From positions 1 to 19,195 of the forward strand of contig CAMLRG010000093.1 in assembly GCA_946482335.1 (NCBI GenBank): a stretch of DNA of 19,195 bases. Direction: 5' to 3'. Positions 14,205 to 19,195 of this stretch are shown here, in pieces (position 1 is the stretch's first letter; every line of letters starts with the position of its first letter). The notes under the pieces were generated by a model. The model ran no database searches and was not told the DNA's origin. It saw only the letters and a program-made list of their open reading frames with translations. A program made the position numbers and the translations under genes. Source of the DNA: an uncultured Duganella sp. GTDB lineage: Bacteria > Pseudomonadota > Gammaproteobacteria > Burkholderiales > Burkholderiaceae.

Positions 14205-15834
14205 ATTCGCCCGCCTGTATGCCGAGCTGGATGAGACCACCTCGACCAAGCGCAAGCTGGACGCGCTGCAAGCCTATTTCGCCAGTGCTGCGCCGGAGAA
14301 TGCCGCCTGGGCCGTCTATTTCCTGGCGGGCGGCAAGCCGCGCCAGGCGGTGCCGGTCAAGCTGCTGCGCCAGTATGCGACCGAGTATGCGGGACTGGAC
14401 GCGTGGCTGTTCGACGAATGCTACGCGGCCGTCGGCGACCTGGCCGAGACCATAGCCCACATCCTGCCGGCGCCGGCGCATCAAAGCCGCATCGGCCTGG
14501 CGGAATGGATCGAACAGCGCATTGCGCCGCTGCGCGGCGCGCCGCCCGAGGACGTGCGCGACGCCTTGTTCCGTTACTGGGATGAGCTGGAGACGCGCGA
14601 GCGCTTCCTGCTGGTCAAGCTGATCGGCGGCGGGTTCCGGGTGGGCGTGTCGCGCCTGCTGGTCACGCGGGCGCTGAGCGCTATCGCGGCCGTGGACGGC
14701 AAGCTGGTGGCGCAGCGCTTGATGGGGTGGACCGATGGCAGCGTGCGGCCGACGGCGGCGGGCTTCCTGCAATTGATCGCCGCCCCCTCGGCGACCGAAC
14801 ATGCGGAACGGGGCGGGCAGCCGTATCCCTTCTTCCTGGCGCACGCCTTGCAGGCCGATCCGGCGACGCTTGGCGCTTTGGCCGACTGGCAGGTGGAATG
14901 GAAATACGACGGCATGCGCGCGCAGCTGGTGTCGCGCGGCGGCGTGAATTTCCTGTGGTCGCGCGGCGAAGAGTTGATCACCGAGCGCTTCCCTGAGCTG
15001 ATGTCGATCCGCCTGCCGGCCGGCACGGTGATCGATGGGGAAATCCTGGTGTGGCCGGCAGGCGAAGCACCGGCGCCTTTCGCGGCGCTGCAAAAGCGCA
15101 TCGGGCGCAAGCTGCTGGGCGCCAGGCTGCTGGCGGAGCTGCCCGCCGTCCTGGTGGCGTACGACTTGCTCGAGCTGGACGGGGTGGACGTGCGCCAGTT
15201 GCCGCAGCATGAGCGCCGTGCGCTGCTGGAACAACTGGTGGCGCAGGCGGACCAGCCCCAGCTGCGCCTGTCGCCGCTGGTCGCGGCGCAAGACTGGGCG
15301 GAACTGGCGCACATCCGCGCCGAATCGCGCGCGCGCGGGGTGGAGGGCATGATGCTCAAGGCGCGTGATGCGGGCTACGGCGTCGGGCGCACCAAGGATG
15401 GGGGAACCTGGTGGAAGTGGAAGATCGATCCCTTCAGCGTCGACGCGGTGCTGGTGTATGCCCAGGCCGGCCACGGGCGCCGGGCTTCCCTTTACACGGA
15501 TTACACCTTCGCGGTGTGGGACCGCGACGCCGGCAGCGGGGAATTGCGGCTGGTGCCGTTCGCCAAGGCGTATTCCGGGCTGACCGACGCGGAGATCGCG
15601 CAAGTGGACAATGCGATCCGCCGCACCACCATCGAACGCTTCGGACCGGTGCGCAGCGTGAAGCCGACCATGGTGTTCGAAATCGGCTTTGAGGGCATCG
15701 CGCTGTCGCCGCGGCACAAATCGGGTATCGCTGTGCGCTTCCCGCGCATCCTGCGCCGGCGCGACGACAAGGCGGTGGAGGATGCCGATACCCTCGATAC
15801 CCTGCGCAGCCTGCTGCCGCAAGCGCCGCCATGA
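14197..15834 (+). CDS. ATP-dependent DNA ligase, bacterial ligase-associated cluster type
   Basis: A 545-residue three-domain ATP-dependent ligase, separate from the replicative NAD-dependent LigA. An all-helical DNA-binding domain covers about 1-200. The adenylation domain follows, with catalytic K236 in motif I KYDGMR, motif [11 protein letters not shown], motif [11 protein letters not shown] and motif V WWKWKIDP. The OB-fold C-terminal domain runs from about 410. It seals nicks through a lysyl-AMP intermediate. The ATG at 14197 has a strong GGGGAGG Shine-Dalgarno sequence 6 nt upstream, and the gene starts 8 bp inside the exonuclease gene. Its stop overlaps the helicase start as ATGA. Cluster context suggests end-joining or nick repair after exonuclease trimming. 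Confidence 0.95.
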   Translation: MREFARLYAELDETTSTKRKLDALQAYFASAAPENAAWAVYFLAGGKPRQAVPVKLLRQYATEYAGLDAWLFDECYAAVGDLAETIAHILPAPAHQSRIGLAEWIEQRIAPLRGAPPEDVRDALFRYWDELETRERFLLVKLIGGGFRVGVSRLLVTRALSAIAAVDGKLVAQRLMGWTDGSVRPTAAGFLQLIAAPSATEHAERGGQPYPFFLAHALQADPATLGALADWQVEWKYDGMRAQLVSRGGVNFLWSRGEELITERFPELMSIRLPAGTVIDGEILVWPAGEAPAPFAALQKRIGRKLLGARLLAELPAVLVAYDLLELDGVDVRQLPQHERRALLEQLVAQADQPQLRLSPLVAAQDWAELAHIRAESRARGVEGMMLKARDAGYGVGRTKDGGTWWKWKIDPFSVDAVLVYAQAGHGRRASLYTDYTFAVWDRDAGSGELRLVPFAKAYSGLTDAEIAQVDNAIRRTTIERFGPVRSVKPTMVFEIGFEGIALSPRHKSGIAVRFPRILRRRDDKAVEDADTLDTLRSLLPQAPP

Positions 15835-18485
15835 GCCCGGCCTTCCCGCGCCCGCGTCCCTTGCCGCCACGCCGCACGCCGCCGGCGGCCGCAGCCAACC
15901 CGACCCCGGATCCGGCGCCGGATGCCGCATCCGGCGCCGGCACCGGCACCGCGCCCGATGTCACGTCAGGCACTGCATCCGGCGCCGCGCTTGGCCAGGC
16001 GGCCGGCGGCGCCGTGCCGCGCGGGGCCGGGGAGGGGCCGCGGCGCGTGGGTTCGGATGCCGGGCCATCGCGGGAAACGGTCGAAGAATGGTTCGCGGCG
16101 CGCGGCTGGACCATCTTCCCCTTCCAGCGCGCAGTATGGGACGCCGCGCAGCAGGGCAAGTCCGGCTTGCTGCACGCCACCACCGGCTCGGGCAAGACCT
16201 TGGCGGTCTGGCTGGCCACCTTGCAGCGTACGCAGCCCAGCCGCCTGCCGGGCCTGCGCGTGCTGTGGATTACGCCCATGCGCGCCCTGGCCGCCGACAC
16301 ATTGTGCGCCCTGCAGGCCTCGGCGGCCGAGCTGCTGCCCGGCTGGGACGTCGAAGCGCGCACCGGCGACACCGACGCCGCCGCCCGCGCCCGGCAAGCG
16401 CGCCACTTGCCGCATGCGCTGGTGACAACGCCCGAAAGCCTGACCCTGATGCTGACCCGCCCGCAAGCGCAAGACCTGTTTGCCCGGCTCGACATGCTGG
16501 TGGTCGACGAATGGCACGAACTGATGGGCAACAAGCGCGGCGTGCAGACCCAGCTCGCGCTGGCGCGGCTGCGCCGATGGCAACCGGGCCTGGTGGTATG
16601 GGGCCTGTCGGCCACGCTTGGCAATCTGCGGCAAGCGCGCGACGTATTGGCGCCCGACGGCGTGATCGTCGAAGGCCAGCTGCGCAAGGACTTACTGGTG
16701 GACACCCTGATCCCGGACCATCCCTCGCGCTTTCCCTGGGCCGGCCACCTTGGCATCCGGATGCTGGAGCCGGTCGCCAACGAGATCGCCCTGCACGCCA
16801 GCACCCTGGTGTTCTGCAATACCCGCTCGCAGGCGGAGCTGTGGTACCAGAACCTGCTGGACGCGCGGCCGGATTGGGCCGGCTTGATCGCGCTGCACCA
16901 CGGCTCCCTGGACAAGGAAGTGCGCGCATGGGTCGAGCAAAGCCTCAAGCAAGGCAAGCTGAAAGCCGTGGTCTGCACCTCCAGCCTGGACCTGGGTGTC
17001 GATTTCCTGCCGGTCGAACGGGTGCTGCAGGTCGGCAGCGCGAAAGGCATCGCACGCCTGCTGCAGCGCGCCGGCCGCTCGGGACACGCGCCGGGACGCA
17101 CCTCGCGCGTCACCCTGGTGCCCACGCACAGCCTGGAGCTGCTGGAGGCAGCCGGTGCCATCGCAGCCTTGCGTGCGCGCCATATCGAACCGCGCCTGCC
17201 GCCCGAGAAACCGCTGGACGTGCTGGTGCAGCACCTGGTGACCGTCGCCCTGGGCGGCGGCTTCCGCAGCGAAGAATTGCTGGCCGAAGTGCGCACGGCC
17301 TGGTCTTACCGCGCGCTGTCCGGCGAGGAATGGCAATGGGCGCTGGATTTTGTCGCACGCGGCGGCCAGAGCCTGTCGGCCTACCCGGAATACCGCCGCG
17401 TGCTGCCGGACGAGGCGGGCGTCTACCGCGTGCCCGATGCCGCCATCGCGCGCCGCCACCGCATGGGCATCGGCACCATCGTGTCGGAAGCCACCGTGCA
17501 AGTGAAGTACCTGAACGGCGGTGCGCTGGGCAGCGTGGAAGAGGGTTTCATTGCGCGGCTGTCGAAGGGCGACCACTTCCTGTTCGGCGGCCGCATCCTC
17601 GAATTCGTGCGCATGCATGACATGACGGCATTCGTGCGCCGCGCCAGCGGGGCCAAAGGCGCCGTGCCGCGCTGGCAGGGCGGCAAGATGCCGCTGTCCT
17701 CCGAGCTGGCCCACGCGGTACTGGAACAGTTGCGCCACGCCACCGAAGGCCGCTACGAAGGCCCGGAGATGCGGGCCATCCGTCCCTTGCTGGAAATCCA
17801 GCAGCGCTGGTCGGCCCTGCCCACGCCGGCCAGCACCGTCGCCGAAGCGCTGGACAGCCGCGAAGGGCACCACCTGTTCCTCTATCCTTTTGCCGGCCGC
17901 TCGGTGCACATCGGCCTCGCTTCTCTGCTGGCTTACCGCATTGCGCGCGCCCGGCCCGCCACGTTCTCGATTGCCGTCAACGATTACGGCATCGAACTGC
18001 TGGCGCCGGAACCCATGCCCTGGCGCGAAGCGCTCGGCGCCGGCGGTGCCTTCACCACCGGGCACTTGCTGGAGGACGTGCTGGCCAGCCTGAACGCCAG
18101 CGAGCTGTCGCAGCGCCGATTCCGCGAGATTGCGCGCATCGCGGGCCTGGTCTTCCAGGGCTATCCCGGCCAGCCAAAGAGCAACCGCCAGCTGCAGGCA
18201 TCGTCGTCGCTGTTCTTTGAAGTCTTCCGCAAGCACGATGCGGGCAACCTCTTGCTGACGCAGGCGCAGCGCGAAGTGCTCGAACAGGAACTGGAACTGG
18301 GACGCTTGCGCACCACGCTGCAGGAACTGCAGCAGCGAGAGCTCAGCTTCCACGAAGTGAAGCGCGCCACGCCGTTCGGTTTCGCGTTGATGGTGGAGCG
18401 CTTCCGCGAACGGCTTACCACCGAAAGGCTGTCCGACCGCGTCGCACGCATGCTGCGCGAACTCGAGAAGGCGGCCGGGCCATGA
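15831..18485 (+). CDS. Ligase-associated Lhr-like DEXH-box helicase
   Basis: An 884-residue Lhr-Core-type superfamily 2 helicase, which translocates 3'-5' on single-stranded DNA. Walker A is TTGSGKT (117-123, K122), and motif II is DEWH (226-229) followed by ELMGNKRG, the form typical of this subfamily. Later motifs are [21 protein letters not shown] and [13 protein letters not shown]. The winged-helix and Lhr-specific beta-barrel C-terminal domains follow, ending near 884. Residues 1-75 are an unusual Pro/Ala/Gly-rich, probably disordered extension before the conserved start at [18 protein letters not shown]. The ATGA overlap with the ligase stop supports this start, though GTG codons within the extension cannot be excluded. 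The stop overlaps pdeM by 4 nt. Confidence 0.94.
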   Translation: MSPAFPRPRPLPPRRTPPAAAANPTPDPAPDAASGAGTGTAPDVTSGTASGAALGQAAGGAVPRGAGEGPRRVGSDAGPSRETVEEWFAARGWTIFPFQRAVWDAAQQGKSGLLHATTGSGKTLAVWLATLQRTQPSRLPGLRVLWITPMRALAADTLCALQASAAELLPGWDVEARTGDTDAAARARQARHLPHALVTTPESLTLMLTRPQAQDLFARLDMLVVDEWHELMGNKRGVQTQLALARLRRWQPGLVVWGLSATLGNLRQARDVLAPDGVIVEGQLRKDLLVDTLIPDHPSRFPWAGHLGIRMLEPVANEIALHASTLVFCNTRSQAELWYQNLLDARPDWAGLIALHHGSLDKEVRAWVEQSLKQGKLKAVVCTSSLDLGVDFLPVERVLQVGSAKGIARLLQRAGRSGHAPGRTSRVTLVPTHSLELLEAAGAIAALRARHIEPRLPPEKPLDVLVQHLVTVALGGGFRSEELLAEVRTAWSYRALSGEEWQWALDFVARGGQSLSAYPEYRRVLPDEAGVYRVPDAAIARRHRMGIGTIVSEATVQVKYLNGGALGSVEEGFIARLSKGDHFLFGGRILEFVRMHDMTAFVRRASGAKGAVPRWQGGKMPLSSELAHAVLEQLRHATEGRYEGPEMRAIRPLLEIQQRWSALPTPASTVAEALDSREGHHLFLYPFAGRSVHIGLASLLAYRIARARPATFSIAVNDYGIELLAPEPMPWREALGAGGAFTTGHLLEDVLASLNASELSQRRFREIARIAGLVFQGYPGQPKSNRQLQASSSLFFEVFRKHDAGNLLLTQAQREVLEQELELGRLRTTLQELQQRELSFHEVKRATPFGFALMVERFRERLTTERLSDRVARMLRELEKAAGP
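15910..15987 (+). repeat. Short direct repeats in the helicase N-terminal extension
   Basis: The 11-mer ATCCGGCGCCG occurs three times in 78 bp, at 15910-15920, 15929-15939 and 15977-15987. The second and third copies agree over 13 bp (GCATCCGGCGCCG). The repeats code for part of the Ala/Gly/Pro-rich low-complexity tract, which suggests slippage expansion. The core GGCGCC is itself palindromic. Confidence 0.7.
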
Positions 18486-19138
18486 ATGCCTGCGCCACCG
18501 AACTGGCGGGCGAGCGCGTGCTCCTGCTGCCGCAGAAGGCCTTGTACTGGCCGGCGGGGAAAACCTTGATGGTGGCCGATATCCACTTCGGCAAGGCAGC
18601 CAGTTTCCGCGCACTGGGCGTGCCGGTGCCGCGCGGCACCACCAGCGAAAACCTGGCAACGCTGGACCACTTGATTGCCGCCCATGCCATCGAACGCATC
18701 GTCTTCCTGGGCGACTTCCTGCACGCGAAGGCGGCCCAGGCGCCCGCGACCTTGCAAGCCATGCTGGCCTGGCGCGAGCGGCATCCTGCGCTTGCACTGC
18801 TGCTGGTGCGCGGCAACCATGACCGGCATGCCGGCGATCCTTCCGAACTGCTCGAGGTGACGCTGGCCGACGAGCCGTATGCCTGCGGGCCGTTTGCCCT
18901 GTGCCACCACCCGGACCTGGCCTGCGCGTCCTACGTCATCGCAGGGCACGTGCACCCGGTCTACCATTTGCGCACGGCGCGTGAGTCGCTGCGCCTGCCT
19001 TGCTTTGTGCTCGGCACGCGGCGCGCCATCCTGCCGGCATTCGGCGCTTTTACTGGCGGGCATTCTTTGCTTCCGCACGTCACCGACCGGGTGTTTGTGG
19101 TGGCGGAAGAATTGGTTTTCCCAATCGAAATAAGGTAG
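18482..19138 (+). CDS. pdeM: Ligase-associated DNA damage response endonuclease PdeM
   Basis: A 218-residue calcineurin-fold metallophosphoesterase, the fourth member of the ligase-associated cluster. All metal motifs are intact: D33-I-H35 in [10 protein letters not shown]77-D78 in [13 protein letters not shown] (111-115), H142 in CHHP and G155-H-V-H158 in AGHVHP. The P. putida relative (MPE) is a manganese-dependent DNA endonuclease and phosphodiesterase. The start overlaps the helicase stop as ATGA. It is the last gene of the operon: 57 bp remain to the window end and show no intrinsic terminator, only an AT-rich stretch (TATATT at 19171-19176) that might belong to the next promoter. Confidence 0.94.
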   Translation: MNACATELAGERVLLLPQKALYWPAGKTLMVADIHFGKAASFRALGVPVPRGTTSENLATLDHLIAAHAIERIVFLGDFLHAKAAQAPATLQAMLAWRERHPALALLLVRGNHDRHAGDPSELLEVTLADEPYACGPFALCHHPDLACASYVIAGHVHPVYHLRTARESLRLPCFVLGTRRAILPAFGAFTGGHSLLPHVTDRVFVVAEELVFPIEIR

Positions 19139-19195
19139 GCAATATCCTACATTTGTCGCGCTGAACGTCCTATATTACCTGTACAGTGCTTGCAC

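Noticed and set aside
16692..18797. 701-codon open frame on the minus strand
   Set aside because: Antisense shadow of the Lhr-like helicase and pdeM, both with complete catalytic motifs.
1..19195. CRISPR array, tRNA, rRNA, insertion sequence or prophage
   Set aside because: No regularly spaced repeats, no cloverleaf-like stretches, and no transposase, integrase or phage structural motifs were seen.

Overview
The window reads as a chromosomal segment of a high-GC betaproteobacterium. The organism is most likely from Oxalobacteraceae (Massilia, Duganella or Janthinobacterium type). That assignment rests on the protein families, the strong GC bias at third codon positions and the gene pairings, not on a marker gene. 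There is no rRNA, tRNA, CRISPR array, insertion sequence or prophage. One structured repeat of REP type sits at the left edge.

Layout, left to right. (1) Positions 1-60 hold a perfect 22-bp inverted repeat. (2) An alanine-rich lipoprotein gene on the minus strand has its own UUCG-loop terminator, a long leader and an upstream 18-bp palindrome. (3) A minus-strand pair encodes a DUF7931-like protein and the ribosomal oxygenase RoxA (YcfD). The roxA gene is divergent from slyD, and slyD ends in a bidirectional terminator. (4) Minus-strand mutS overlaps by 4 nt a gene for an exported, apparently inactivated calcineurin-like phosphoesterase. (5) An orphan periplasmic solute-binding protein (minus) is divergent from a NIT-sensor chemoreceptor (plus). 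An HDOD-domain gene follows the receptor immediately, and its putative -10 hexamer contains the receptor's stop codon. (6) A DUF29 gene and the free methionine-R-sulfoxide reductase gene msrC lie on the minus strand. (7) From 11773 to 19138 there is one tightly packed plus-strand operon of five DNA-repair genes: a RecQ-type helicase, a beta-CASP exonuclease, an ATP-dependent DNA ligase, an Lhr-like DEXH helicase and the phosphoesterase PdeM.

The last four genes of the operon form the known ligase-associated (Lhr-Core/Exo/Lig/MPE) DNA repair cluster. Members have been characterised biochemically in Pseudomonas putida, but the biological role is poorly defined. Here a short RecQ-family helicase without an HRDC domain is fused to the front of the operon, so the five products look like one unwinding, trimming and sealing pathway. 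This is the most system-like part of the window.

A second theme is transcriptional. Three genes (roxA, the solute-binding protein gene and the HDOD gene) lack a Shine-Dalgarno sequence and have a -10-like hexamer only 6-7 nt before the ATG. That is the spacing expected of leaderless mRNAs. A third point is the lipoprotein: its C-terminal third is an almost pure alanine heptad repeat ending in a C-terminal lysine, which recalls the architecture of Braun's lipoprotein.
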